DNA of 64,000 bases from contig NC_092673.1 in the NCBI RefSeq assembly GCF_964355755.1, forward strand, positions 27,719,001 through 27,783,000. Reading direction: 5' to 3'. Source of the stretch: Antedon mediterranea. Taxonomy: Eukaryota > Echinodermata > Crinoidea > Comatulida > Antedonidae. Below, piece after piece: positions 12,521 to 26,140 of the stretch. The notes beneath the pieces were generated by a model, which did not search any database, had not been told where the DNA came from, and was given only the letters and a program-made list of their open reading frames with translations. How positions within the stretch are numbered: the stretch's first letter is position 1; each line of letters starts with the position of its first letter. The translations under genes were made by a program, and so were the position numbers.

Positions 12521-12789
12521 CGAGCTTGTTATAATACCTGTTATTGACTCTGAACACGTTGAAGACGGTAGAGGGAGACAGACAAAATCGGTTTCGTCCA
12601 TGTGTTTAATTAAGTGTGATTGCTTTGCCTTCCTTGCAAAAAAAAACTGCTGCTCAGGGCGGTCTGGCTGTTTACCAGACACACTACAGAGTAGGCCTAG
12701 ATAGCACTCTATTTTGGACAAAACTAGGCATAGCCACATAGCCCCAAGGCCCCGGCAGACAAGTAAATGATTTATTTTATTTTCTTAGA

Positions 12790-13035
12790 AATGTATGCTT
12801 ACCCTAGCCTAATACAGCTAGGCTAAGTCTAAATAATCCAACCTCTTTGGCCATTCAATTATTAAGCCTATTCTATTGATTTATAAATTATAATACAAGG
12901 CTAGCTAGGCACCTATCTACCTAACTAAGGCCTTAGTACTACTATCTTAACTATCTAGCCTAAAAATGGCTAGCTAGGCCTGTAGAAGATCTAGCCTAGT
13001 AGGGCCATAACTAGGCCTAGGCTAGTTAGGATATT
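12790..13035. repeat. Low-complexity block rich in TAGGCCTA/CTAGCTAGG
   Basis: Repeated overlapping CTAGGC, AGGCCTAG and GCTAGCTAGG words with no regular period. It lies about 300-550 bp upstream of the PTPA start codon. It may be promoter-proximal or simply a concentration of the palindrome that is abundant throughout the window. Confidence 0.5.
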
Positions 13036-13356
13036 TTTTACTAGCTGAGTTATGTCATGTACAGTAAAGTGTGGTAAATGAATTTATAAAATATGGGAGA
13101 TCCTAAAATGATAGCTCATCTAGACACCACCTGTATTGTATACTATACTACACTAATAATAATAATTAATAAACTGTCTTCTCTCTCTATTAATAGGTCA
13201 GACCATCTCCTCTCTCATCGGTGAGAGCTCACTAGTACTTGCTATCCAGTGCTATAATTATATATTATATGTTATATAATTTTTTTCATTATTTACAAAA
13301 TAAAAATTATGTGAGACGTTATTATTAACACTAGTTTAATGCAATTTCCAGTTGTC

Positions 13357-16300
13357 ATGTCAAGTTCAAGCCATGCTTATGTTCCATTGAAGAAAGAGAT
13401 AAAAACCATGGGAGATGTTGCTAAATGGCAAAAGTCACAGGTTTGTTTGTTTACCCATAAATGTTTATTGTCGCAAAAATGTTATTTAGTAATGCTGTAT
13501 ATAATCAATTTATATCATCTGCATAGATTACTGTACTAACTTTGTATTGGGCAGAAACTAATTCATTATAAATAAATATAATACAATACTCATTGTACCT
13601 TTGTAGTTTTGTGGAAGTTTAACTATCTGGTGCCTCAATACCATTTAGTTGAAATAAACAGAATGCACACATTTGTAAAGTTTAGTTTTCAAAGACTTCA
13701 ACCCTAACGTCCTGTCTACACTATAAAACTAATTTGACAAAAAAGTGTGATGTGCCCAAATATGGTAGTGATATGACATCATCCTGTTCATATATGGGCA
13801 CATCACATTTGTTGTCACATAAAGTTTGATAGTGTAGACAGAGCTTTAGCATACTGTATTTGTTACATTCATAGTTTGAAGATTTTTTTGTACTACTGTA
13901 CTGTATCAGTTTTATTATAGATTATATTATATTGTATATCTGAAACTTATGTTTATTTTGTAGGCTTTTAAGGAATATTTAGCCTTTGTAGAAACATTGA
14001 GTGCGTCTGTCCTAGGCAAGAAAATAACGGACGATATTCATCAAACAGAGGTATTTTAACAATTTCTTTTCAATCTCTAATTCCTCACTTTCAGTTTGTT
14101 AAATGGTAGGGTTTGCAACTTATTCTCAAACAGAAGACAAAGATGAATAACAATACAATTTTTAATTTTTATTTAATTTTCCAGAGTTGTAGCAAACTGA
14201 TTGAAGTTTTAGATGTACTTAGTAATTGGATTGATGCAATTCCGCCAGTAGATCAACCACAACGGTTTGGGAACAAGGCATACCGTACTTGGTTCGACAA
14301 ACTTACAACTGTAAGTGTGTGGTGATTTTTGTGAGTCCAGGGGTCAGATTTATGCTTATTATTTTAGTTTTAAAAACAGCCTATGCTATGCAAATACAGG
14401 TACAGGTAATGTATTTTACCCATAAAACTTACAATGAAGTTCATTCCATAAGATAAAAATTATTTGTTTATGATAAATATAGCCTAAATTTTTCACTTAT
14501 ACAACTTTTAATGTAATATAAAATAAATGTTGTAATATCTGTTTCACTTCCAATAGAATTCAGAAGAGATACTAAAAGGAATGTTAGATGAAAAGGACTG
14601 GCCATCTATCATAGAATTACAAGGTTATTTTAACGATGGCTTTGGGAACAGTACTCGAATTGACTATGGAACAGGCCATGAGATGAACTTTGCAGCTTTC
14701 TTGTGTTGTCTATTTAAACTAAGATATTTAACAGAAGTAGACTATGAAGCAGCTGTCCTCAGGGTGTTTGAAAGGTAAGGTGGTGAATAAAGCTCAGTTT
14801 TCCAACTAATACACTTCATTTGTACAACAGAACCAACAGCTTAACATCCCATCCAAAGATGGTACACAGTTCCTTAAGCTCTGCCTACACTATCAAACTA
14901 GTTCGACAAAAGAATTGTGATGTGCCCATATATGGTAGGGTTATAGCCAAATATGGTAGTGATATGCCCAAATATGGTAGTGATATGATATCATCATGTA
15001 ATATGACAGTGCTTTATATTCATTGTGTCTTGATATTTTTGCACAGATATTTGACTTTGATGAGAAAACTTCAGACAGTGTATATGATGGAGCCAGCTGG
15101 TAGTCATGGAGTGTGGGGACTTGATGATTTTCAGTTTTTACCATTTTACTGGGGAAGCTCTCAACTTAAAGGTAAGGGCGTACTTAAGTTTTAAGGATAG
15201 TAATAAGAAATCTTTTAATTTGAGTGAACCTGCACAAGTTCACGTCCACATAGGTGGTTTTCGACTGGTACTTTTCCACGGATATATGAACATTTTGATT
15301 GAGACACTGTGCCACACGTCCTCACTACAAATTAAAAACCTTGAGTATATACAGCGTATTAAATGTTATACTAAGATGAATACAGTAGTACTATATTTGT
15401 AATTGTTTTGAATGGCTAAGATTTGTGTTATGTTTACCTCTAGGTGGAGCAATAAAACCAAATGCTTTGACAGATCCAGCCATAGCCAAAAACATATCAC
15501 AAGACTTTATGTTCATGGGTTGTGTAGCATATATAAATGAGGTAAGCAGAATTAGGTAAATACAGCAGCAGCAATCGAGAGAGCACAAACCTTCCACCTA
15601 TGCAAATGTAATGCCATGTTTCCATACAGTTATGAAAGCATCCTTTAAAATCTTATGAAAATCGGGTAATAACTTTTTGAGTAATCCTGCTAACTAACAG
15701 ATATAGAAAGGCCTTTTTGGCAAAGGTAATAAGTACCTGAGACAACAGATAATGCCCTCTGTAGACATCTTAACTGCATATATAGCCACTCCTTTAGGCT
15801 GCCAACTACAAATGATAAAATAAAAAGTAAAAATATTATTATTTATGCCTAAAAGAAATTGAAAACCTAAACTGTTAATATCTTATATTTACTTATATTA
15901 TAAGTTTATTTTGAAACTTTCTTTGCAGGTGAAAACGGGACCTTTTGCAGAACACTCTAATGTGCTATGGGGAATCAGTTCAGTTCCTGAATGGTCAAAG
16001 GTCAACTCAGGACTTATGAAAATGTACAAAGCAGAGGTAAATACACTTTTATAATATTATGTTTATAGCACTTTGACAGAATAGTGTGTTTGGTAGTGAT
16101 TAAACATAACATTGACATGTTATTTCTGTATTATATTCAGTAACACTCTTCATACCACCTGTATTAAGGGACCACCTGTATTAAAGGACCACCTGTATTA
16201 AGGAACCACCTGTATTAAAGGGACCACCTGTATTAAAGGGAGCACCTGTATTAAGGTACCACCTGTATTAAAGGGACCACCTATATTAAAGGGACACCAG

Positions 16301-16860
16301 TATTAAAGGGACACTTGTATTAAAGGGATATTTGCATTAATAGGACACCTGTATTAAAGGGACACCTGTATTAAAGGGGCACCTGTATAAAGGGGACTCT
16401 TTCCTGTGAAACAAACACTTTTGAGGATGTCCCCATAAGTAGGATTCTACTTTTTTTTATAAATTTTTTCCAATCTACTGTAATATATTTGTTTTATAGA
16501 CACATAATTATTTAATTGTTAATTTTTCACAAATGACTAGAGCACTGTCTCCACTATTAAACTAGATCGACAAAAAAGTGTGATGTGCCCAAATATAGTA
16601 GTGATATGCCAAAACATGGTAGTGATATGACATCATCATGTCCATATATGGGCACAGCACATTTTGTTGTCACATAAAGTTTGATAGTGTAGACAGAGCT
16701 TTAACAACAGCGTTCAAACTTGACAGTAATTTGTATATTAATTATACAATTATACTGATTGAATTTTGTATCATTTTTTTATAAGGTTCTGTTAAAATTG
16801 CCTGTAATACAGCATTTCTCATTTGGTACCATGTTATCCATCAATCCAGCGGAAGTATGA
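13357..16860 (+). CDS. PTPA, PP2A phosphatase activator (complete)
   Basis: Serine/threonine-protein phosphatase 2A activator, a peptidyl-prolyl isomerase-like chaperone that helps load metal into and activate the PP2A catalytic subunit. Eight exons: 13357-13440, 13964-14050, 14185-14310, 14557-14774, 15047-15171, 15444-15541, 15929-16036 and 16786-16860. Together they encode 306 residues, close to the usual animal length of about 320. Family motifs are present: [63 protein letters not shown] and the C-terminal FPVIQHF-like [11 protein letters not shown]. The start [10 protein letters not shown] follows a possible TTTCCAG acceptor; an in-frame ATG at 13339 is the alternative. Introns 1, 4 and 7 hold family A MITEs. 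No lesion is seen. Confidence 0.95.
13710..13849. mobile_element. MITE family A, complete copy (PTPA intron 1)
   Basis: A foldback element: CTGTCTACACTATAAAACTA at the left and TTTGATAGTGTAGACAGAGC at the right. The middle reads GTGATGTGCCCAAATATGGT and, inverted, ATATGGGCACATCACATTTT. About 140 bp and non-coding. Probably mobilised by a DNA transposase with a TA target (TA flanks are visible in other copies). Confidence 0.85.
14874..15000. mobile_element. MITE family A, right-truncated (PTPA intron 4)
   Basis: Begins AAGCTCTGCCTACACTATCA and contains three copies of the internal AAATATGGTAGTGATATG motif. The right inverted end is missing. It ends about 45 bp before the exon 5 acceptor. Confidence 0.75.
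16150..16400. repeat. Tandem repeat, about 17-18 bp (PTPA intron 7)
   Basis: About a dozen copies of a unit like AAAGGGACCACCTGTATT. The last third switches to a GACACCTGTATTAAAGG variant. A minisatellite. Confidence 0.85.
16540..16702. mobile_element. MITE family A, complete copy (PTPA intron 7)
   Basis: GAGCACTGTCTCCACTATTA at the left end and AGTTTGATAGTGTAGACAGA at the right end, with the internal GATGTGCCC and GGGCACAGCACATTTT blocks. Slightly decayed. Confidence 0.82.
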
Positions 16861-19800
16861 CCTTTGACCTTGTGTACTTGCAATGACTTTAAATGCACAA
16901 TAGACTATTTAGTGAAAGTTAAAATGTATTTCAATTTTTGTAACGAGTTGAGGATGGCTTGTGGTATTTTCAGTTGCATAACCGAATGATGAATATTATT
17001 CCAGTGTAATACTTGTATTTCAAAATGCATGTGTGCCACGGATATGAGCTGCGCATACAAGCTATTGCTTTTTTTTGTTTGGAAGAAAAAATATCGACAG
17101 CCATGCATCTTTTCAAAGTTTTTCACACAATGATGATAATTGTAATTGAATAACTTGCTGCTACCATACAACAGTTTTATGGGGATATACTGCAGTAAAC
17201 ATGTCATTACTGCAGAAACAGCAAGATGAGTAACTTTTGAATAAAAACACCTTTCTTTGAACATATATAGCAGAGTTTCTTAAATGAAACAAAATAGAAA
17301 GAAGTGTTGCCATGGTTAAATTAAACAACAAGTTTAATATATTTGTGTTTTGCAAACTGTGACATATTGAGAAATATAAACGTCATTAAGAAATTACTTT
17401 CTGACAGTACAGTGTCCTATTAGTATTACATACAATTAATTTGACGAAGTTTCCTGTGATGTTTTATTTTATGGATATGTCGCCCTCTATATTCGACGTT
17501 TTTCAACAAAACAGTTTTTTTTTCTATACTGGATAAAAGTGCACAATCAGTAGGCCAATATGGACATAGCGTTCAAATAGAGATGCATACATAAATAAAT
17601 GATAGTTCGTATTAAATTTGTATGAATTTAATTATTTGGATACTCATCTATGTCGGGCCTGACATTTTTTGCTAGTCTCTACACAAGCATGTTTATATGG
17701 TTCACAGGGAGTTCACATAAAACAACTTTGCTGGTCTATGTGTGTTGTAGTGTGAACAAGGGGTACTCCCGTTAGTTCTCCCAAATTTTAATATTCGTAA
17801 CCATTTTTTTGTTTGTCTTTAAAATCATGTTCGTTTTCTTTGTTGTATTTTCACAGAACTTTTCTCTTTGTTCGTTTCGGTATGAGGTTTTAGTTGGATG
17901 TATTTAGTGAACATATGGCGTACAAATAGGTTTGCGCATCAACGGATTTAGGAATTACCAATTCTATTTATGCTAAAATTCGACTGATATGATTATTGTT
18001 TTAATGAACAAGTATAATATCAGCTTTAAAAAGATAATTGTTTGAAATATTTAAAGGTTGTTTATTTAAATGTTTATGAAAGCTATGGATCTTCCCCTGA
18101 CCGAAAATGAATGCAAAGACGTTTGATGGACCTCCACGATGTAGACTGTAAGCTACATTTTGTTTGTTTATTTTAAGGTCTGATTTCTATTCGTGGTTTA
18201 ATTGGTATGTCTGGCATAGCATAACTGATTTTTCAATTTGTAGTCTAGCAAGAACATTATTCAACGTATTTCACAGAAAAGCACGGCAATATCTACTACT
18301 ACTACTACTACTACTACATCTACGTCTATTAAGAAACGAATACTTCTCAACCCCCCCCCCCCCCACCATCATTCCTACCCCTTTGACATAAGGTCGTTAA
18401 ATTTATAGGTCCATGGTCTAATTTAAACCATAGTGTAAAAAATGAACATCCGTGTCACGAGCATTTAAAGAAACATAATTTTAATTGAAAACGTTTTTTT
18501 CTTGATGATTTTATGGACCAATTATATGACGACACTAGTTATATTTAGTAACGTATTGTGTTTTTTGTTTAGACCTAAGTGTTTATGATAAATGTAGAAA
18601 TCGTTATTGTTTGTAGTTGTAACGGTATGTACCATGAGATCACATCTAATTCCGAGTCTATTCAATGTTATGTTAATATTATTCACGTTCTCGCGTTAGT
18701 ATTTAATTTACTGAATAACTTGTGCGTTCGCAAAATATTTTAACACGATACATTTACTGATTGGATTTATAACATGCAAATATAATTATCTGTGCTGAGA
18801 ATACAGTGATTATGTAATAGTTGACGTCATCCAGTTGAATAATGACGTCATCGAACTCAAATGGTCAGAATTGTGGGTGGTACGTTTGTGAGAAGTAGGC
18901 GTGCTAATTATTAGATAATGTGAAGCGGTAATTGAAATTGTCAATTAAGAAGTAGATAGAACATTACTTACAAAAAATTACAGTACAACCCGTTTAAGGG
19001 CACACGTTCGAAACCTAACATAGGTAGGCATATTCCCGTATAAGGTTGTGCCCTGAATATGGGTTGGCCGTATAGTGGTAACACAATTATATTTCCCCTC
19101 GTTCATTTCATAATACAGTTATTAACCTAATGCCAACAATTTCGTTTTGCTATCGTGATAACTGATAATAAAATATAACCTTTACTTGGCAAACAACAAA
19201 GCTAGGCCTCAATACACAGCATTCCGAGAACCGGATCTGGCAGAAGCCCAACAAACAATTCTGATTGGCGGTCAGTTACCCTTCCGATGGAATTAATCGT
19301 TCCTGTATCCTGTCATAGTTTCTGTAAAATGCCCTGAAATAGGGCCAATGTTTACATTCGTGTAAGGCATAATTTTCTAGAAATAATTCAATCGTTTTCC
19401 GACAACCCCCCCCCCCCCCCACCCGCCAAACCTTTTCTTTCCTTCACATGTTTTTCGATCAGACAGGCTGTTTAAAGAATTTTGAGTTGTAGTATAATAT
19501 ACGGTAATTATTTACATTAAGACGGTGATTACTGATAACCGTATTTCTTTTGAAACATAATTATACAGAAACCGACGTCGTTCATAAATGCGATATTAAC
19601 GACAACTGGTAGATAAGAACTCAATTGAAAGAATATTTGATGTCGCGGTGACATCAAAACACTGTCGTTTGGTAGTTATGAATTTATAGAGATAAGACAA
19701 GTGTCATACCTGTAATCAAAAGATCAAATGATGCCGAATTGTAGGTGAACTGAAGTTCACTTATAATGACCGGCCGCAGTTTACATAGAAATTAAACGTA

Positions 19801-21240
19801 CTGCCACGAGAATATTTCGTATTTATGATCTATTGAAATGTTAGATTGACGGCCGGTTTTGTTTTTCTTTTAACTGTGAACAGTACAGTAGCACTAGGTT
19901 AAGATGGACAAGTGCACCCCCCCCCCCCCAACCCTGATTTGGTATGCTAGATAGAGACTTCCCCCTTTGTTTCATTCTTTCCTTGGTCCTGTGTGTCGTC
20001 TATTTAGGACATGAATACGTTGTTACATTTATGTATGTTTTCCTCCCCCCCCCCCCTTCATTCATTTATTTATCCATTCATATCGTGATTTTTAAATTAA
20101 TCTATAGTCTCAATTTTCCCTAAAACAACATACAGAAAAAGCTCGAAAAGATGCCCGTGAAATCTTGGGTGGACTTCTTACTTCGTTGTTTTTGCAAACT
20201 AAAGAGGAGGGAGAGTGGGAGATTCTTTTCGAAATGAATGCTACAGTATACATTTATGAATTGCTTATAATATTGAGACAAACTCAACATTTATAAGACA
20301 AACTGTAAAATAATAAATGTATGGCACGCCATTCGTAACCATCGTCATTAAATCGACCCAACCAACTCTTAACAGTGGGTTTGTATTATACAAAAAAGTG
20401 TTATTATTACATTAGATGCTCCTATATTATTATTGTTGTTTTAAATGGAATGATTTCATTATGTAAACACACTAGCTTTGAAACATACTCGCGGTTTGAC
20501 ATTTATTATTCATTTATTATTTGCCGACTGTTCTTGGCAAGCTAGTTGGCATGGCAATGGAGACACGCAGATCAATAATGATTAGTTTTAAGTTTATGAA
20601 TGAAAAAGAGCGACGACGAGATGAATGGCTATCTATCGGTTGTTATATACACTAAACATATGTTTATTGTTACCATAGAAACGGTGGGAATTCAGATTTA
20701 TTTAACGTGGTCACCTGAAAGTTGCATTTTTGTTGCATTTGTTAATTATTCGTTATTTATTATTATCGTTCGTTATTTATTATTGGTATTAATGATGGAT
20801 GGGCATGGTGTGGTGATTATGATGCCGATGACGTCACCTATTCTAGTGATTGATAATAAGATATGATTATGATGATCTATTATACGAAACTGATGATGAT
20901 GAATTACATCGTCATCGATTAATGTTTTTTGTATTGTTCTGATTTGTGAAAAAATCTCTCTATTTTGTTATTGAGTCCATAGTATGAATACATAACTAAT
21001 AAATATCAACATGATAACAACATACGATATTAATTATGTTGATTAAATGATTATGTAATGATATATAATCGATGACTGTGATATTGAAGATATGATTATT
21101 TCGAATAGTATATCGTCATCATTCAACGTTATTATCATGATATGATTACGTTGGTGATAATCATGATACATTAAAGTATAGCGAATATGATAATGATGAT
21201 TGTGTAAAGATGAATTGTGCTATAATGCCCCGAGGATGAC
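16861..21240. other. Gene-free stretch
   Basis: No exon-like open frame with splice sites and no recognisable family on either strand. Contains a CTA triplet run (18292-18318), four poly-C tracts (near 18350, 19405, 19915 and 20045), two adjacent TGACGTCA palindromes (18832 and 18843) and a third at 20829. Confidence 0.6.
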
Positions 21241-21470
21241 GTCACAGTACGTGACGCGATTGTGTTGTGCTCTCCTGCATACATAATTGGCTTCGTTTAT
21301 GTGTTTATCATTGTCATCCGTAACGTTGTTGTTGTCATTATATTAATCGTGATCATAATCTTTATCATCAACAGTATTGTTATAATTATTAATCTCTTTC
21401 TCCTCATATCGTTTCGTAATCATCACCAATCATTACCATCGTAGTCATCATCATCATCATCATAATCCAA
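20790..21470. repeat. GAT/ATC-rich simple-sequence region
   Basis: Long interrupted runs of GATGATGAT and, further on, ATCATCATC triplets, with TGACGTCA at 20829 and 21237. No gene. Confidence 0.6.
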
Positions 21471-21950
21471 ATTCTTTAGATTCAGATTCGATTTATTAAG
21501 TCATTCATACATATTACACTGATAATTGTTTTCTTGGCAGAAAAACACAAACAAAACAATACACACATAATATTTATATTTATGATCAACATGGAACTTA
21601 ACAACTGATCAAGCAATATAAAATACAAAAGACCTAATGACTTATCTTTGGAACTCTATAATCATCATCATAATCATTGGCATCATCAGTTGTCAGAATC
21701 ATCGACATCTTTCTCAGTGCCATCATTCTCGTCACCACCACACCTTCATCAAAATTATAGTACCGTATGTTATTATAAATGTTATATTAATTACCGCGCT
21801 ATCACACAATGCTTAATTTATAATTACAATTTGTTAGCATGAACTTTTGCACTGTATATGGTTAGCAGATCATACTAACACTAATAACAGTTATAAAGTA
21901 TCACTGTGCACAATGTGTTTTCATGATGAACCATATTGTGATACTAACTA

Positions 21951-22081
21951 GCTCTAGTATGGAAAGCCAAATCCGCCAAAAATACATAATACATACCATC
22001 CACCAATAAATCAATCGTGCAATATTCAAACCATCCAATCTTTTCAATCATTTTTTGGCGGATTTGGCTTCCCATACTCTA
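21951..22081. mobile_element. Short foldback element
   Basis: CTCTAGTATGGAAAGCCAAA at 21951 is mirrored by TTTGGCTTCCCATACTCTAG at the right end. The arms are about 31 bp with a 68-bp spacer. A fragment of the same end (AATATGGGAAGCCAA) occurs at 26565. Probably a MITE. Confidence 0.7.
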
Positions 22082-22561
22082 GCGCGATGCATCAAAGTGA
22101 TAATCCCCATTTGGCATTTTAATGTACTTGTTTCTTGGAAACGGAATGCTTTCGTTGAATTGAGTCTGCTTTTATTAAAAAAGTGTACTGTATTAATTTT
22201 CATTTTCAGCACAATTCTGTATAGTATTTTTCAGAATTTGTCCGGGTTGTTATTAATCTCTACCTCTCTATGGTTTTCCCCATTGCCAGCTCCGTCCATT
22301 CCGTCCTTTCCATTTCTTGTTGGAATGGAAGAAAATTTTCCTCTTTGTAGTTTTAGTGTTATCATAGCATAAATAAACTGTAAATACTCCTTTGATAAAA
22401 TCTAATCAACAGGATTTTTGTTTATTATTCATATTGCAATCATAATAGTAGGCCTATTGAATGATAAATGTTGACTATAAAATATACGATATTCCTATCA
22501 AATAATAAATAGGCCTACATCGAATTAATCAGTATATTTTGAGAAGAATAACTCGCTCTCG

Positions 22562-22727
22562 CCCTGTCTACACTATCAAACTAGTTTGATAAAAACAAGT
22601 GTGATGTGCCTAAATATGGTAGTGATGCCTAAATACGGTAGTGATATGACATCATCATGTCCGTATTATATGGGCACATCACATTTTGTTTGTCACATTA
22701 AAGTTTGATAGTGTAGACAAGGCTTTA
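22562..22727. mobile_element. MITE family A, complete copy
   Basis: CCCTGTCTACACTATCAAAC at the left and AGTTTGATAGTGTAGACAAG at the right. The internal AAATATGGTAGTGAT motif is duplicated. Confidence 0.85.
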
Positions 22728-23069
22728 CAGTAGCATCGGAAATAAATATCACACATGAGTAATTCCGTAAATTCATACAGAATTCATTATAAACAATGCA
22801 ACGCTTCTCCGGCGGATCAAGACGATCGCGCTCTGAACGTTAAATGATAATTAGTTGTACGCACACTAATGCCTTTCTATTTATGGTGTATATTATCGCC
22901 GGTTAGATGCAAATATCACGGCTCCAAATGATTATAAAATGATTTTGAGAAAAACATTTATTTTGATTAAATAAAATTATATTACCAATACTATTATAAT
23001 AAAACCAATAAAATATTTATTGGAGTACTAATTAAAATTAGGTATTTCATAATAAATTTTTATTAGTGT

Positions 23070-23756
23070 AAAGCTCTACACTATCAAACTAGTTTGACAA
23101 AAAAAGTGTGATATGCCCAAATATGATAGTGATATGACATCACCATGTCCATATATGGACACATCACATTTTTTTTGTCGCATACAGTTTTTTTTTTCTC
23201 TCTTTTGTGGCGCAAACACCACTTTTATTCACATTCATATTATCTCATATTACATAAAATCGCATTATTTAACTTGTAAATGTCGTTACAGTTCATAAGT
23301 ACCATTTTTACATATATGAATTCTGTATTACTCCTTTTTTCATTAATTTTCTTATATTTAGTTATACACTTGACAGGATCATCATTATCATCTATCCCGT
23401 TTTAAAATAGTTCACACATTTTCATTTGTTTGTTTCCATTTTACAACCCGGATTATACAATATATTTATATACATGATAAAAAAAAATAAAAAAAAATAC
23501 CTCAGTACCACCAGTAACCCGTATACTGTAATTCTTTTTCAGTTAATCGTATCAAATTAGAAATTATATTATCATAATCTTATTTCTTAAAGCTACCCAT
23601 TTTTCTGTACTTGTTTCTTTATTGTTATATGTTTCACATTCAATGTTATATAACATATTGCTTTTAAATGAATTCCATAAAGATTTACCCACTGGCTTAT
23701 TTAGTGCAGATAACATGTTGTCGCATACAGTTTAATAGTGCAGCTAGAGCTTTAGG
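23070..23756. mobile_element. MITE family A split by a retroelement insertion
   Basis: The left part (AAGCTCTACACTATCAAACT to 23190) and the right part (23718-23756, ending AATAGTGCAGCTAGAGCTTT) form one family A element. It is separated by a 527-bp insert at 23191-23717. The 16-bp sequence TTGTCGCATACAGTTT is present on both sides of the insert (23175-23190 and 23718-23733). Confidence 0.85.
23191..23717 (-). mobile_element. 5'-truncated non-LTR retrotransposon
   Basis: Bounded by 16-bp target duplications and starting (plus strand) with a T-run, so the A-rich tail is on the minus strand. On that strand a short frame reads SALNKPVGKSLWNSFKSNML before stops. This suggests LINE ORF2 debris, but the family is not certain. 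TSD length and tail are typical of target-primed reverse transcription. Confidence 0.7.
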
Positions 23757-24762
23757 TAAAACAATTTACTCGAGCCACTTCGGACATCCTGAATCGGATA
23801 ACTTAGTTTTTTTTCCTCTCAGTAGGCCTACTCGAATAAACGCGATCAGTGTCGACAATTGACAGATGATGACGTCATAATCAGCACGATGTTAAAGCCC
23901 TTCAAAATAACTTAGATGTTTGTTAGTTATTTTTATAGTATCATTATTACAACATAAGTCGACATTAAATATATAACATTTTCAATTCGGAGACGGAGTG
24001 TGCAATTTCCCCAAAGACTTCGTTCTCTTGACAAAGACAATTAAATATTGAAAAGCTTTGTTTAATTGTTGGATTCTGCGTGTTTATACATAGAGAAAGA
24101 AATGTCTTGCTATCTTTGCTCTTGATAACAAAGATTGATGGTGAAGTTTGGTTTTTTTTTTGCTTTGAACCAGGCTTTTTCAGAACTTTAAAACCGCCAG
24201 AAGACCCCATTCAAACGACGCGTGCTCGGTTGCTTTCGTGCTCCTACTATCATCAGTTACAATGGCACGACCCAACGCTGATCAAAACTGCCCTTTAGCG
24301 TTCCATAAGAACCGAACAAAGAGAGATAACAGTTTAAGTGATGATTATTTCGTTAATTGTTTTACGATTCTCCAACAAAATGTTTTTTTTTCGTATTTTC
24401 AAAGTTAAATTACACATTTCCGAGGACAAAGCAGAGTACAGTATCAATTAATGAATTGATTTGAGATGCGAGCACGGAGGATGAAAACTTGGCGTGAAGA
24501 CGATCAAACAAAGCAAAACGTACACAAAGCAAACAAAGACGATTCTTTATCTTGCGACGTTATTATCCGCAAACAATGCTTAGTTCAAAGTCATGGCTAT
24601 GTTTTGTGTCCGTTTAATAACATAACTCTACCTATGTTATTACTAAGTTGGGGGTGGCGCAGACTTTATGTTAATCTTTTCCACGTTTAAATTGAGGGAA
24701 AAAAAAGATAAAACCCCTAATCCATAGGCCTTATACAGGCCGGAACAGAACCGTTTTGAAAG

Positions 24763-24955
24763 AATCACTTTGATGTTTTTGTATTACCAAGTATCATCGA
24801 AATGCACAAAATGGTCTAAACGGTTTCAAATGTGATTTTAAGCTATTCTAAGCATTTTGATGTTTTTGTGTGACCAAGTTTCATCGAAATGTACAACATG
24901 GTCTAAAACGTCTCAAAATGGATTTGAAGCTATTCTAAGCACTTTGGTGATTTTT
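24763..24955. repeat. Tandem duplication, about 95-bp unit
   Basis: Two adjacent copies share CTTTGATGTTTTTGTRTKACC, ATCGAAATGYACAA, ATGGTCTAAA and GAAGCTATTCTAAGCA. Copies are about 85% alike by eye. No coding signal. Confidence 0.7.
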
Positions 24956-25454
24956 TTCAAAATGTTGCCTCATATCCAAATTGTTACATTGGTTATTACC
25001 ATAATGATTGAATGATACTGTTTCTACTCAAGCGAAGAGTCCTGTGACGTCAATATACAACAAACTGACTAATGGATGGGTTAAATTTATCGGAAAATCA
25101 TAATAATATTCATATACTTTTCATAGAAAAGCGGATTGATTGATATGATAAGATCATGTGTCGTTTATTAAACGGATGAAGGGATTAGATTAGGTTAAGG
25201 TCGACAGGTAGGCCTAGTGGTCAATGGAAAGTTAGGGAGGAGGGATCAAGTAGAGACCATACCGCGTAACACAATGACGTCAGAATGTAGGACAGATCTG
25301 GTTAAGTAAACACCCGGATGTTCCGAATGTTTCACTGATCGTAACGCGCTTGTTGTTTTTATACATTTTTTTATGATTTTGTTATGATGTGTTGGTCTCT
25401 GTACAATACATCAACCTGCCTTATTACTTATTACGGAAATTATATCGGACGTCC

Positions 25455-25565
25455 TAAGCTTGATTCCCATCTGACGTAACGCAAGGACGCCGGCACAAAG
25501 TCCCGAAGTGAGTTGATTGACCAATCGAAATAACATCGCCTTGTGTTGGTCAACTTACATCCTTG
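25455..25565. mobile_element. Family B foldback, degraded
   Basis: AAGCTTGATTCCCATCTGAC, then GTAACGCAAGGACG, GATTGACCAATCG and TTGGTCAACTTACATCCTTG. This is the outline of the family B element, but heavily decayed. Confidence 0.45.
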
Positions 25566-25568
25566 TGT

Positions 25569-25733
25569 TAAGACCAATTTTACACAGACGAACGGTAATG
25601 GTAATAAAAATATAGAATCTGTTATTTATTTTAATGACCATTTACACGTAACGCTAGATACACATGCTACGTGGGACAAGCCACGCGGTTTTCCGCTTAC
25701 CGTTACCGCTTGTCTGTGTAAATGCGCCTTTAC
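25569..25733. mobile_element. MITE with 35-bp inverted ends
   Basis: Left end ATTTTACACAGACGAACGGT and right end ACCGTTACCGCTTGTCTGTG are imperfect reverse complements, with AAG/CTT at the outer edges. About 165 bp and non-coding. Not the same as families A or B. Confidence 0.7.
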
Positions 25734-26140
25734 ACGTCGTCCTAGAACAACGATTAAGCAGGCCGGGTTTACGGACGTGGCCGGTTAGATGAGTTTGTTT
25801 TGCGCCTTTTTCCAGACATTGTTTTATACACCACAGCTATTTCTGTGTCGTCAAATTCCATTTTGCTGACTAATGCATGTATGGCTAACAATCGTGCATG
25901 GAGGTATAATACCTCCATGAATAGTGTGTATCTCTGGGTTATTTTTGTCACACTTTTTAATAGTTATTTGTGACGTCGTTATGCTTGAATGTTACCATTT
26001 TACAATGGTTGTTCTTTGTGCAAAAATCAATCCAATGTCATTTTTTATTGAAGACGGTTGATGGTTAGGTATTTACGGGTGTTGACGTCACAAGGTCTTA
26101 ACATGGAGGTATATCACCTCGTAGTAAGCAATCTAACAAC

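Noticed and set aside
21262-21444. Hydrophobic 60-codon frame rich in I and V
   Set aside because: It falls in an ATC/GTT simple-sequence region, which gives an artificial membrane-like peptide.
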